DNA from: Bryoerythrophyllum caledonicum
Lineage: Eukaryota > Streptophyta > Bryopsida > Pottiales > Pottiaceae
Direction of reading: 5' to 3'
Assembly: GCA_963971425.1 (NCBI GenBank)
Contig: OZ020514.1
Span: forward strand, 47,211,527-47,275,526
Length of the DNA stretch: 64,000 bases
The first letter of the stretch is position 1. Every line of letters begins with the position of its first letter. Shown here one piece after another: positions 1-9,712 of the stretch. The notes under the pieces are model-generated. The model saw only the letters and a program-made list of their open reading frames with translations, searched no databases and had not been told where the DNA came from. The translations under genes were made by a program, and so were the position numbers.

Positions 1-115
1 TGGCAAGAGAGCCTTAGCTTTGCCGTAGACGTGTTGCACCCACTTTACCAAATTCCACACCTTATCGCCGAGAGCTCTCGTCGAAGGGTCTTGGAAGTCA
101 CTTGGTGTCTCCGAT

Positions 116-475
116 ATGTACGTTGTTTCCGGATCTTGGGTCCTTCTCCGTCCATGTGACTTTGAGATTTATCCTGTTTGGTTAGGGAGAGCGCAATCAG
201 CAGTCAATAGAGTAGTTGGTGATGAGCATTATGGAATGTTTATTATCCAATTCTGGGAGCCAAGAAATGCGTTCAAGAACCACAGGAAGAAGTACCAGGA
301 TTGTTGGTCGGCGACGTGGGTTCCGGAGAAACGATGTCCGGTGCACGTTCATGTTGATTCCGTCGTATTTTCTTCTTGGTCAAGTACATTGAACCCTCAG
401 ACTCGAACAATTCCACGGAGGGACCGAATAGCAGCAATGACAAACCTTGAAGCTGCAAACGCGGCCGATCCTTGA
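116..475 (+). CDS. Unrecognised 119-aa ORF, possible gene fragment
   Basis: A 119-codon open frame. The same frame is open for about 20 codons upstream of the first ATG, so the true 5' end may be missing. The protein is rich in aromatic residues (WVLLRP, VWLGRA, IQFWEP, DCWSATWV). This spacing of Trp-rich beta strands reminds me of BAH- or Tudor-like reader domains appended to some plant mobile-element proteins, but I cannot assign a family. No promoter, intron or partner gene is visible. Downstream DNA is repetitive. It could be an exon of a degraded transposon gene. Confidence 0.3.
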   Translation: MYVVSGSWVLLRPCDFEIYPVWLGRAQSAVNRVVGDEHYGMFIIQFWEPRNAFKNHRKKYQDCWSATWVPEKRCPVHVHVDSVVFSSWSSTLNPQTRTIPRRDRIAAMTNLEAANAADP

Positions 476-529
476 GTTCAAAGACTAGACGACTTGTGGA
501 TCGTGAGGCGATATCCTATATCGACCCTA

Positions 530-1020
530 AGTCTAGAAGATTGGAAGATCTATCGATCCCTACTCTATTTGAATGTGCAAGATTTCACATCGTAATACAT
601 ACGATATTGAATCGCCTGATGTTGTGATAAAAATTCTTAAGTGAATCAATCTTCTTTAGAAAAGCCTTTTGTGCCTACTCGGACCGATTGTATGTTACAT
701 TTGTTGGGTGCTTTTGAGTGTAGGAGATAGGAAGATCTATCGATTGCACCTACACCAGCATGTTGCTGATTTGCGTATCTTAATACATTTGGTTATGAAT
801 TTTCCTGTTCTAATTATGAATTGTCTTCAGTGAATCAGTCCAAGAGATAGGAGATCTATCTATCCCTCCTATATCTGCTTGTGTTTGATTTTTACATCTC
901 AATTTATTCTATTATTGATTTGCTTGTTGTTGTCATGATTTATCTTTAATATCTTGGACTTTTTTTAAATTGTTTGTTGTGTCTACTGGATCTAACTGTA
1001 TGCTACATTTGTTTCCTATC
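530..1020. repeat. Degenerate tandem repeat, about 310-bp spacing
   Basis: The motif GGAAGATCTATCGATCC recurs in altered form near 543, 730 and 848. Each outer unit ends with a related block (TATGTTACATTTGTTGG near 690; TATGCTACATTTGTTTCC near 1000). The copies are strongly diverged. No coding capacity is seen here. Confidence 0.45.
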
Positions 1021-1361
1021 GGATTGTTCTCGCATGTACTACTAGCATGTCCCCCTTGATATGCTTTGGAACATCATCAATTGTTTTGTAAAGGATCCAT
1101 TCACCCTTATTTATCATCAGTTATTCTTTCCTCATACTTTTGAGGGATTCACTTCGAAGTTCTCTAGGTACAGTTGGTCACATCGGAAGATCCTCCTATA
1201 TGTGAATGCAAAGGCACTTGGTACCATTTCACATCCATTAATGTTTCCAACGCTTCTTCCATAAAGCTCCTTCCTTTCAGAAGAATTTCACCATCTTCGA
1301 TTTCTTCGATAGATCTCCGGATGCACCTTTGTGCCATATTTTTTGCACATTCTCTTGATGA

Positions 1362-1408
1362 CTAAATCTAGACTTTGCCATTCTGGACTTTTCAAAGTCT
1401 AGATTTAG
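1362..1408. repeat. Perfect 16-bp inverted repeat
   Basis: CTAAATCTAGACTTTG at 1362-1377 is the exact reverse complement of 1393-1408, with a 15-bp loop. It could be a terminator-like hairpin or the core of a small foldback element. It lies about 185 bp upstream of the retroelement primer site. Confidence 0.6.
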
Positions 1409-1592
1409 TTAAATATGGCATCTATAAAATATTGTATCTAAAAGTGTTGTTAAACACCAACGATTATTCCCATTGGCTCTCAATTTTCAATTAAGTGACA
1501 TCCTCAACCCTATAATATCCCTACTTCCCCAGCGAACTACCCCAACTCCAATTAGGATAAAATCTACTTGGATTAAAATTATGGTTCAGCAT

Positions 1593-1612
1593 TTAGCGCC
1601 GCTGCCGGGGAA
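1593..1612 (+). other. Retrotransposon primer-binding site, tRNA-Asp type
   Basis: The stretch GCGCCGCTGCCGGGGA differs at few positions from the plant Athila/Tat primer site TGGCGCCGTTGCCGGGGA, which pairs with the 3' end of tRNA-Asp. It sits about 90 bp before a gag-like reading frame, as expected. The LTR that should precede it is not recognisable as a repeated copy in this window. Confidence 0.7.
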
Positions 1613-1699
1613 GTGGCTAAATATTTGGTTATGAAAAATTGAAAATTTTGTGCTTTTGGGAAATAAAAATTGAGTTGAAAAATATTTTGAGGATGATTA

Positions 1700-2611
1700 A
1701 TGTCTGGGAATGAAACTCCACAATCAACCGATAGAATAAGTGCACCAACTCTTAGGTCAATCAAGGCTAAGAAAAGAGCTAAACTCCAATTGGATATTAG
1801 AGTTAGGCAACCAGAACTTGCTGTACAATTGGAGGAAGAATCAAGCCCTGTAAGAGAGTCAATTCAACGTTTAATTGTGGTCAGTCCCTATTTGAGCGCA
1901 AAACAGGCTACCCATATCAAAAATTGGGATACCACTGGGGTGATTTCAAATTTGGCAGATAATTTTCAATCAGTCAGATCCACATCTCTTGTAGGTTGGT
2001 CAGAATTAGTTGGTGAGCAAGCAGGACCATCATCTCCTATTTTTACTCATCAAAATTCCCAATTATTCAATGATGATAAAAGATGGCCGGATGAGAGTAA
2101 TTATCGACTAGGTGTTTTACTAGAATTAAATACCAATAGTGTCAACCAATTGATACCTATAAATGTTGGATCATACCAATTGAATGAACATAATGAAATA
2201 GTGAATAATAGAGAAGATGGAGAAGAAGCTATAGATAGAGCTGAGGATATTGTTCTTTCAATTATCCTTGGCTGTTTAGAATCAATAGTAAGGGAACCCC
2301 CTGCATCTTGGCATTCGTGTGAAGACCAATCCTTAGCTAGTTCATCTAATTACCAATCGGTATTAAATCCATTTGAGTTAAGACGAGCATTGAATTATAC
2401 CATTAGTCACCCTAGGTCAAGTGACTCACATTCCACTAGTACTCAAAGTTTATCCACCGAAAGTAGTAGAGATTCTAGTGCTGAATTGATAGAACCTAGC
2501 AGGCCTAGAGTTAATAGAAATCCTTTTGGGTTTCAGTCAAATAATCTTCCATTACAAACTAGATCACCAGAAGTTGTTGAACCACCAATAGAGGAAGAAA
2601 AAAAAAAGTAG
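1700..2611 (+). CDS. Gag N-terminal region of an Athila/Tat-like Ty3 element
   Basis: A 303-codon frame that begins 88 bp after the primer site. The protein is hydrophilic and Ser/Asn/Glu-rich and ends in a Glu/Lys run. I see no catalytic motif. Position and composition fit the low-complexity N-terminal extension seen in gag of Athila/Tat relatives. The next ORF (from 2617), two codons further in another frame, carries the recognisable gag domain, so a small indel probably separates parts of one gag gene. Assignment rests on context rather than sequence identity. Confidence 0.5.
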   Translation: MSGNETPQSTDRISAPTLRSIKAKKRAKLQLDIRVRQPELAVQLEEESSPVRESIQRLIVVSPYLSAKQATHIKNWDTTGVISNLADNFQSVRSTSLVGWSELVGEQAGPSSPIFTHQNSQLFNDDKRWPDESNYRLGVLLELNTNSVNQLIPINVGSYQLNEHNEIVNNREDGEEAIDRAEDIVLSIILGCLESIVREPPASWHSCEDQSLASSSNYQSVLNPFELRRALNYTISHPRSSDSHSTSTQSLSTESSRDSSAELIEPSRPRVNRNPFGFQSNNLPLQTRSPEVVEPPIEEEKKK

Positions 2612-2616
2612 CAGCC

Positions 2617-2930
2617 ATGGCTGCTAACGTGTTGCCTGTTGTAATGATACCTAGTCAAGCTACTGACCGCCCTTATGCTACTATATCCTTCCCTATTTTC
2701 TATGGTCAACCTCATTCAGATCCCGATAGGCACATAAAAGAGTTTTTAACTGCATGTAATTCCAACAATGCACTTCATGAAATCCATTGGTTAGCAATTT
2801 TTCCTGGTACGTTATAAGGGAGTGCTAGAGATTGGTTTAATAGACAACCAAATGGGACTTTTGTAAATTGGGTTGCTTTAAGAGATACCTTTTTAGAAAC
2901 ATTGAATGTTAGCCCGAGCAGCCCCGGATT
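2617..2930 (+). pseudogene. Retrotransposon gag core domain, truncated, with stop
   Basis: Reads as a retrotransposon gag domain: a phenylalanine/glycine strand (FPIFYGQPHSDPDRHIKEF), a cysteine-containing helix, WLAIFPGTL, then ARDWFNRQPNGTF and WVALRDTFLETL. This is the usual order for plant Ty3/gypsy gag. An in-frame TAA at 2815-2817 interrupts it between GTL and the ARDWF motif. The domain stops abruptly near 2930, where unrelated sequence begins. No protease or RT follows, so this copy is a dead 5' fragment. Confidence 0.75.
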
Positions 2931-2973
2931 TTTAGACTAACTTTCGGAATCTTGTGGGAACGGATTCCCACAA
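2925..2973 (-). repeat. Remnant resembling the 5' terminus of element B
   Basis: On the minus strand this reads TGTGGGAATCCGTTCCCACA followed by AGATTCCG. That matches the palindromic start of element B copy 2 (TGTGAAAATTCGTTCCTACA, then AGGTTCCG). The plus strand holds a perfect 9-bp inverted repeat, 2952-2960 with 2965-2973. It lies exactly at the gag/hAT junction. Confidence 0.4.
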
Positions 2974-3690
2974 TTGTACATACTTTTGGAAGATGGTAGC
3001 ACCTGTAGTATATGCTTTGAGGGAATTTAATGCCAAGAAACCATGTATGGAGAAGGTTTTGCTCATCCTCCGCAATCTCGAGAAGCATGTTTTGGCTCTA
3101 CATAGTAAACCATTCAATCTTAATAGCGATTTAGCGGACGTTGCTGAGCATCGCTTCTATCGCCGGAAATAGATGATCACAACTAATTTACACTCAGCCG
3201 GCGCACTCTTGAATCCTTATTTGCTCTATGACTAAGAATTTGCCAATGATCCACATGCCATCACCGTGTGTAAACGAGTGCTAAAAATGCTTTGTACACT
3301 TGAAACTTATCTAGACGTGATTAACGAGTTCATAGCTTTTCAACACAAGGCTGCACCATTTCATGACATGTTAGATTCCAAATTTCAAAAAATTTCTTCG
3401 TATGCTTGGTGGAATTTTAAAGGTGCTTGTAGAAAACTCTTTGAGCCAATTGCAAAGAAAATACTAGCGCAAACGCTTTCCTCTTTTTCTTGCAAACGCA
3501 ATTGAAGTAGCTATTCTATTGTGCATGACAAGAGACAAAATCGGTTACCACCTTGAAGGGTAAATGATTTGGTGTTTGTCTATACAAATTCAAGGTTGCT
3601 TGCAATTCGAAAGATGACGGATGAGAAAAGGTAGTATGCGAAGAATTTGAATTTAGAGGACCCCCAAGCCCTTGAATCTAATAACTCCAA
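2974..3690 (+). pseudogene. hAT-superfamily transposase, C-terminal half, degenerate
   Basis: One frame with several stops (3170-3172, near 3234, 3503-3505, near 3560) translates to a typical plant hAT C-terminal region. It begins FWKMVAPVVYALREFN and continues with LNPYLLYD-like and LETYLDVINEFIAFQHK blocks. It then reaches the dimerisation region: WWNFKG, IAKKILAQTLSSFSCKRN, then a stop, SYSIVHDKRQNRL and LVFVYTNSRLL. The catalytic N-terminal half (BED finger, first aspartates) is absent, and 5' truncation coincides with the gag junction at about 2973. No terminal repeats or 8-bp duplication are seen. Confidence 0.75.
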
Positions 3691-4613
3691 AGACTTTGAC
3701 AATTCAAGTACTAATGGGTGCAAACTACGCCATCAAATCCCTAGACGATGACATTGATAGTGGCTCCCTCATAGCTACCACAAATATTTACCATGACCTA
3801 GGCAATGAATATGATATCTTTGATGATGATACTGTTGGAGAGAATGCCAATGTCTTGCTGCCCATAGCACAATAGTTGAACAGGGATGGCATGGTCAATA
3901 GTTAAAACATCCTTGGGAGTGGACCAACAACAATTCCGGAAGAAACTGAAGATGAAAGTCCATGTGAAGGCAATGATATGAAGAACGGAGTACAAGGAGA
4001 TATATCATCTTCACATGCAATAACCCTACATGGACATCAAACTCAAGGGCTTCAAAAGGAAAATGTTGTAAAATTCAACATCCATAGTCCCAGACTTGCC
4101 AATAATCTAAACAAAACAACAACTGTACCATTTGGATAAGATACCACACTTCTCAAGGGAAAAGCTACAGAAGATGATAGTCCTCACAGCACTACAAGCC
4201 TTCTACACTTCACGGAGAAAAACACTTCCTTCGTTTTAAGGGAACAACCTTCTTTGCATGATGGTGCGTTGATGTCTCTATTTGGAAACTCCCCTACAAA
4301 GGTAATTTTAACCAATTTGAAATCCTCCCATGCTTTGGTGTCCTTTTCAATGAAGGTACAACCTTGGACACCTGAAGTCCAACATGGCACTATTTCTAGT
4401 GATGGGAATATACCTCTTTCCTTGGTCTTCAAAAACCATTCCAGAATTCTTCCTTGCCGTAGTCTGTCATCCTCAAGGGAAAAAGTTGCTTTAAAAATGA
4501 AATTAGAGACTTTCAATGTCAATGTATCTAGTACAATAGGACCTAGACAACCTTTACAATCAAATAAAAAGGCAAGCTTCCATACAGCCATTTGCACGGT
4601 CGCCATGTTGTAA
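3672..4613 (+). pseudogene. Unrecognised degenerate reading frame after the hAT relic
   Basis: A single plus-strand frame stays open apart from stops near 3873, 3903 and 4137. It contains an acidic stretch (DDDIDSGS, DIFDDDTVGEN), then a Ser/Thr/Lys-rich part ending in HTAICTVAML. It may be a C-terminal extension of the hAT protein in a shifted frame, or an unrelated fragment. The opposite strand has a 147-codon frame across 4184-4627, which I take as a shadow because the plus frame extends further. Confidence 0.3.
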
Positions 4614-4829
4614 CCACACCTTCGCAAGAAATCCCCTTAAGGCCATCGAGACTTGTAAGAGGTTTATAACCATTCAGTCCATGTCGGAAAAACGGAGAAT
4701 CAAAGAAGAAGACATTCCATATGATGAAGATGACCCACTGCAATCTAGAGGGGCGGAGATTTAGGGAGATAGTTATAATGAACTTTTTACTGATATCAAT
4801 GAGTAGCAACACTATACACATGTATATTG

Positions 4830-5440
4830 TATAGAATAGATGATGGCCCTAGGTTGATGCTAGTTTATAGATGCAGTATTTCAAAGTTTTAAGTGCTTGT
4901 TGCCTTTTTCACTACACTATGGATGGTTTGAGATTGTTAATCATGAATTGAAAAATATTATTATATGTGTATAAAATATATACCTGCTATAAATATTAAA
5001 AAAATTATGTTTTTATCTCCAAAATATGAACATTGTCCTAAGTACTTTCTTGGCATATTTTTTATATTGGTTTGCTTCATCCATTACAATATTCCTCCAA
5101 AATCATATTGTCTCTTGTATTATGTATAGTCACGATACAAGAATCTCCTCACAATATCATAATCCATAGATGTTTCACCTCTCATTGCCTTCTACTTATG
5201 TCATTGCTTAGCAAGCACATGATACTCAATAATTTATTGCTATCATAAAAGGATGAATCAATAATGTAACATCACATTCCACAAAACCTCCATATGAATT
5301 CATCATTTCAGAGGTTATAAATTCTTGTTTCATTTATGGACAAACTTCATATTACATTCATATTCCACATCTATAAGAATCACACCATATACATGACAAA
5401 AACTCCAACTATCCTCCACAATCATACACCTAAAGAGTAC
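4830..5440. other. AT-rich spacer, no gene seen
   Basis: AT-rich sequence without a supported ORF, RNA gene or recognised repeat. Confidence 0.5.
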
Positions 5441-5529
5441 AAATTCCAATGGAGACAATGTCAAGGCTTATACGCGACGTAAGTATATTTCCAAATAGTG
5501 GCGACACTATTAGCTATACAACTGCCTCA

Positions 5530-6004
5530 CTAATCTATATCACTCCAATAAAAGTGGTTGCTATAAAGAAGAGGCCCCATCCGTTCGTTGCCTCCGAGTC
5601 CTGCTTCAAGTCTCCGGCCTTCGACTTGGCCTAGCAACCCTGCCGTCTTCTTTGTACTCTTGATCAATGGCAACAATTTCCTTTGCAATTCTAATTTCCA
5701 GTTGTCATCGCTATTGTTGTCATCCTCCTTGTTACGCTTCCCAGTAGGATCCACCCTTTTGTTGCAAAGATTTCTATCGCCTTCACAACAAACTACACCA
5801 CCTTATTCTCAAACTCGTCATTTTCTTGGAATGACACCAATGATTCCCAATGAAGCTATTGCAACTTATTCCTCCAATACTCAATGACATCCCCAATTCT
5901 CCTATCAAATGCGTGCATTGTATCCCAATAACTACCTCCTACATCTTTGAAAGAAGTCTCGTCCATTATGATCTTAGTTTTGCTGCTTCTTCCAACTTTG
6001 CAAG
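5530..6004 (-). pseudogene. 3' part of RING-finger pseudogene beyond element B
   Basis: On the minus strand the reading frame of the 9713-11830 pseudogene resumes here once element B (6005-9707) and one GCAAG duplicate are removed. Readable blocks include MDETSFKDVGGSYWDTMHAF, DRRIGDVIEYWRNKLQ, ESLVSFQENDEFENKVV and FVVKAIEIF, with stops between them. A frame change then leads to a Lys/Asp-rich end with a stop at 5530. No known domain is recognised. The regular spacing of Trp, Tyr and charged residues suggests genuine former coding sequence. Confidence 0.4.
6000..6004 (+). repeat. Target-site duplication GCAAG, left of element B copy 1
   Basis: GCAAG precedes the TG terminus of element B copy 1 and is repeated exactly at 9708-9712 after its CA terminus. 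Five bases is the duplication length expected for LTR retroelement integrase. Confidence 0.8.
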
Positions 6005-6514
6005 TGTGGAAGTCGTTTTCCACCAGGTTCTGGAGTTAACCTTAAAATCCGGAAAAAAGAAAAAAATTAGTTAAGTATATTCTATAGTCTAGACCATAAT
6101 AGAACCTATAGGCAGGATGTAAGAATAAAGAAGTGTGAACCCGGCTAGAATCCATAATAGGTCCTAAAACTGCTAAACAGATAGCCGGAGTAGTTTGCTA
6201 GAACTCTGGGGAAATCTGTAATCCGGACCTATCGCCATCAACCGTACTAATTCCGGAAGGTTAATTTAACGGCCAACTACGAAAGGCCGCGACACGAGAA
6301 AAACCTCTTTTTTTCTCTAACGCCTCCTTTCGTGCGCTGCGCTCGCTTTCTCTGTCTCTCTTCACCCCCCAACCGCTGACCGTTTGGGTTTGTTAGCATA
6401 CGCAATTAGAACGGACGTGTGTCCGTTACGGGGAGCTCTTGTGAGGACGGTGCGTGCAGAGGTTACATTTAGTGAAAGTAAGGAGTATTAGAAGAGCAGA
6501 TGAAGACGAGCGCC

Positions 6515-8384
6515 ATGGCCTAGAAGAAGAAGACGAACAAGGATGGAAGAAGAAAGCGGGACGAAGCGCTCGCCGTTGTTCTTCCGCCCTTGATGAAGGT
6601 TATGCCGGAGATCCTTGAAGACTCGGACAAAGTCAGCATATTAAGGACCCGCTTGTAGAAAATGGGTTGTGCCGGATTCCTGGACGTCGCGTGGGGCATC
6701 CGAAACGAGGTGTTCGTCCAGGAGTTGATAGGAACGCCGGATTCCAAGTACGATGGGATGTTGCGGAGACACTTGGAACTATGGGGAGTACAAGAATGGA
6801 CGCAAGCATACGACTTCGAGGTAGGACAAACCAAGGTGGTGGAATGTAGAGATGAGTTCCTCGTGGAGGAATTTGAAGCAAAATCCGACTCGAAGGAAGG
6901 ATTCAGCCTTCAAGACCTCAAGCACATGGACGCCAAGCTTGTGCTAGGGTTTTTGAACCCTGTCTTCCATCCGGAAAAGCCAAAGCGTCTGGTGTCCAAG
7001 AAGGCCTGCACGTTTCTTCAAGCACTCCGGAGAAAGATCACAATTGATTGGAGCACTTTCATGAGTGAAATGATCAACCCGCTGGTGGCAAACCTCTAAA
7101 AGGTGAAGAAATTCGGAACACCTCTAGCCTCCTACGTGGTGCACTTCTACTGCCACCATCAAAAATTCACCTAGACGAAACAAAGGGTGTACGACAAAGT
7201 TCTAAGCTCCAAGAAGTATGGAGGTGAGGAAACAGAGGAGGAATCTGGAGGGGTAATCGGTCCGGCGCCAGATGTACCAACGGCACACACTCCAGATGAT
7301 GACCGAAAAACCCAGAAGAGAGCAGAGGACAAGGACCCAGGGCCAAAGAATCCGGATACCAGTCTGTCAATTGGATCATCTAGTTCAGACGGGGTTGGGC
7401 CATCACAAACCGCTTGGGTGTCAACGGGGTCGAAGAGGTCATTGTCCGGGTAGAAGATCTCCGAAGCAAGGAGATTTCGTTGAAGGCGGTGCACCTACAG
7501 ACCACCAATCTGTATCAAGCTAACAATGCGTTGGAGAAACATGTGGCGAACTTATGGCGAGAGGCAGCACTTGCTGAGGCAAGGGCCACTTCATCTGCAG
7601 CTGCCTTGACGGATGTCCGGGTAGCCCTGGACTTTCCGGTGGATACTATTAATCGGAGTCAGCTCTTCACTGAGCTGGTGGAGAAAGAGAAGAAGGTGAC
7701 CCAAACCAACATCTTCCAGTTCTCTTCGACCAAGTGGAGAAGATGGATCACACCTGGAGTCAGATGAAGCTACTATTGGAAAACATATCCCAAGTGAATC
7801 CGGAAGACATGGCGACCCAAGTGCTGGACGACCCCATGACTCCCGACCGGGCCACGGCACCTCCGGAACCGCCACAATCAGAGCCGGCTCCAGCAAGTAG
7901 GACCTCATTGAATCCGGAGGATCTCAATACGCCATCACAACGTGCACCTACAGAAGGAATGGTGTCTCCCAACCTCAGCACGGGTGAGTTATTGCAACAT
8001 CTTCCGGATCTGCTGACACCTCCGACAATGCGACTACCTGATTCTCCAGAGGAGACCGGTTTCCGGGCACTACCCAAGTCAGTATCCCAACGGCTGGCAC
8101 ACGGACCAGGGAGTCCTTCCAACAGTTACAAGGATTTGGTCAAAGAGGTCAAACCCACTGCCGAGCAAGAACTCGAGTCCCAGCCTGTCCCTGGAACTGC
8201 GCCGGAACTGCAACCTCTGCCTCTGAACTCCAGAAATCTGGCAACAAAGACTTCTCCAGCTTCCAAATCGGCAATCCAAAAGGTCGACATTTCTCCGTCA
8301 ATGTTGAAAGGAGGTAAGGATAAGCAGCGGGTACTAGTGGAGATATCTCCCACGCGTAGAAGTGGGAGAAATAGGGCACCCTAA
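6515..8384 (+). pseudogene. Element B protein of unknown function, frameshifted
   Basis: The start ATG at 6515 (stop TAG two codons later) aligns with the ATG of the second copy at 38566. The N-terminal domain (about 190 codons) contains LIGTPDSKYDGMLRRH, a Trp-rich block, VLGFLNPVFHPEKPKRLV and RRKITIDW. Then come an acidic Ser/Pro linker and a coiled-coil-like block (7414-7767, NALEKHVANLWREAALAEAR, VALDFPVDTINRSQLF). The Pro/Ser-rich C terminus (7734-8384) ends in RRSGRNRAP. Stops occur near 6521, 6656, 7097, 7172 and 7451, and there are two frame changes. Copy 2 conserves LIG-PD--YDG, FLNP, EKPKRLV and FPVDT-NRS at protein level while the DNA is strongly diverged. I recognise no family. 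A gag-like or accessory structural protein is one possibility. Confidence 0.55.
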
Positions 8385-9707
8385 ACCCCACCTTAGGATA
8401 GTGTTTAGATTTAGATTTTTTTGGTTGTAATTCCAGCTCGACAGCGATTAACATTGGGGCTCACCGTTGCACTTGGCTGCGGACGAATTGAACCGCTGGT
8501 TTTTGTAGCTTAAATTAGAAAATCCGGAGTCCGGAACCTTTCCCATGATTTTAGTATCTAAAGATTAGATCTGTGACTTTTCCGGATTTCACGGACGTAT
8601 AGGATAAGCTTTTCTAGAAGACTCCGCCTTAGAGGAGAATCTTCTTAGATTGGTTTGAGTTAGGAATTAGAAGCTTCCAAGTTCTAAACTTGGAAGTTAA
8701 TTTGTACTTAACGGATTTGTCTTAGTGACAACTGACCTTTTATCTTTATTGTTTTTGCCTTGAATTCGTTGCACTTGGTGCTTTCAGCTTCGAGTGAATG
8801 GTGTGAGTTTGTAGCAAGGATAGGGCCCATTCTGTAGGTGCCAATCTTCTCCTTTCTTTTGTTGATTTAAACTCTAGTAGTACCGGATTTCCAAGACGAC
8901 TGATCGGACGTAGAGTGGAAGAGCGCCCGGAGGCATTGGGGATGAGCGCAGGGTGTAGCCTGCTACTCTCCAGAAGTAGCGATAGAGGTGGGAAGTATTG
9001 CAGAAGAGGGCCTGGTATTCCCCAATAGAAGGAAATTCCGTCTAAACCGGACTCGGTTGCGGTCAGAGTCTGCCCTCACAATTGGGATCAATAGCCCATT
9101 CTGTCAAATAGTCAGTCCAATAGGCAGTCCTAGGATAACTACGGAGTTGGGAGGAAGAGAGAGCTTAGTTAGACCAAAAGAATGTTGTTGGAGACGGATT
9201 GAACTCTGCGTGAACGCATCGAGATGGCCATTCGGGTGATGTGAGAGCAAAGATACAGACACAGCTTGGTACACCGGTTAGATAGTAGGAGAGTGGGGGT
9301 CTAGCCACTTAAAGTCACGGGATAGTGATCGTCCGGACTCTTGAACCACCGGATAGTGGGGCATCTAGCCACTCGAAAGAAAAAGATCAGTGGCCTTTCG
9401 GACACTCGTTTAAACAGTTTGGAAGCCCTCTGAAGAGTACAAAGTTAAAAATCAATCTCCATGGAATGATGTAAGATAATAATAAGGTGCTCTAGCCTAA
9501 TCCAGATTTGTAGACAGATCCGGAAGGAATTAGAACCATAGAGATAAGTTAAAGTAGTAAAACCGGTATACATAGGAAGTGACTATAGTTCTAAGCAAGG
9601 AAAACATTAGGTCTCTGTGGGAACGATCCAATGCGGATTACAATTGGACTACACTTAAACCATTTTGAGTGTATTTTGAAGGAATGCTCACCCTAAGATC
9701 TATGACA
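8385..9707 (+). other. 3' non-coding part of element B copy 1
   Basis: No supported gene. Holds repeated short motifs such as CTAGCCACTTAAAGTCACGGG and CTAGCCACTCGAAAG (9299-9380), and the U5-like CTCTGTGGGAACG (9613-9625). The same region is found inverted at about 33620-34860. Confidence 0.55.
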
Positions 9708-9712
9708 GCAAG
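9708..9712 (+). repeat. Target-site duplication GCAAG, right of element B copy 1
   Basis: Exact copy of 6000-6004, immediately after the terminal ACA of element B. Confidence 0.8.

Larger units (their letters stand above)
6005..9707 (+). mobile_element. Element B copy 1: TG...CA unit carrying an unrecognised ORF
   Basis: A 3,703-bp unit that begins TGTGGAAGTC, ends CTATGACA and is flanked by an exact 5-bp duplication (GCAAG). Near its 3' end is CTCTGTGGGAACGATCC, which resembles the conserved U5 end of Athila/Tat LTRs. I find no internal direct repeat, so it is not a normal two-LTR element. It is either a very long solo LTR or a single-unit non-autonomous derivative. It encodes one unrecognised protein (6515-8384). 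A second copy lies inverted at 33612-39061. The terminal regions of both copies align (start; the AGGTCTCYGTGG block; GAAGGAAT and ACCCTA near the end). Confidence 0.75.

Noticed and set aside
4184-4627. 147-codon minus-strand ORF
   Set aside because: The plus-strand frame over the same DNA is longer and continuous with upstream coding; the minus ORF is probably its shadow.
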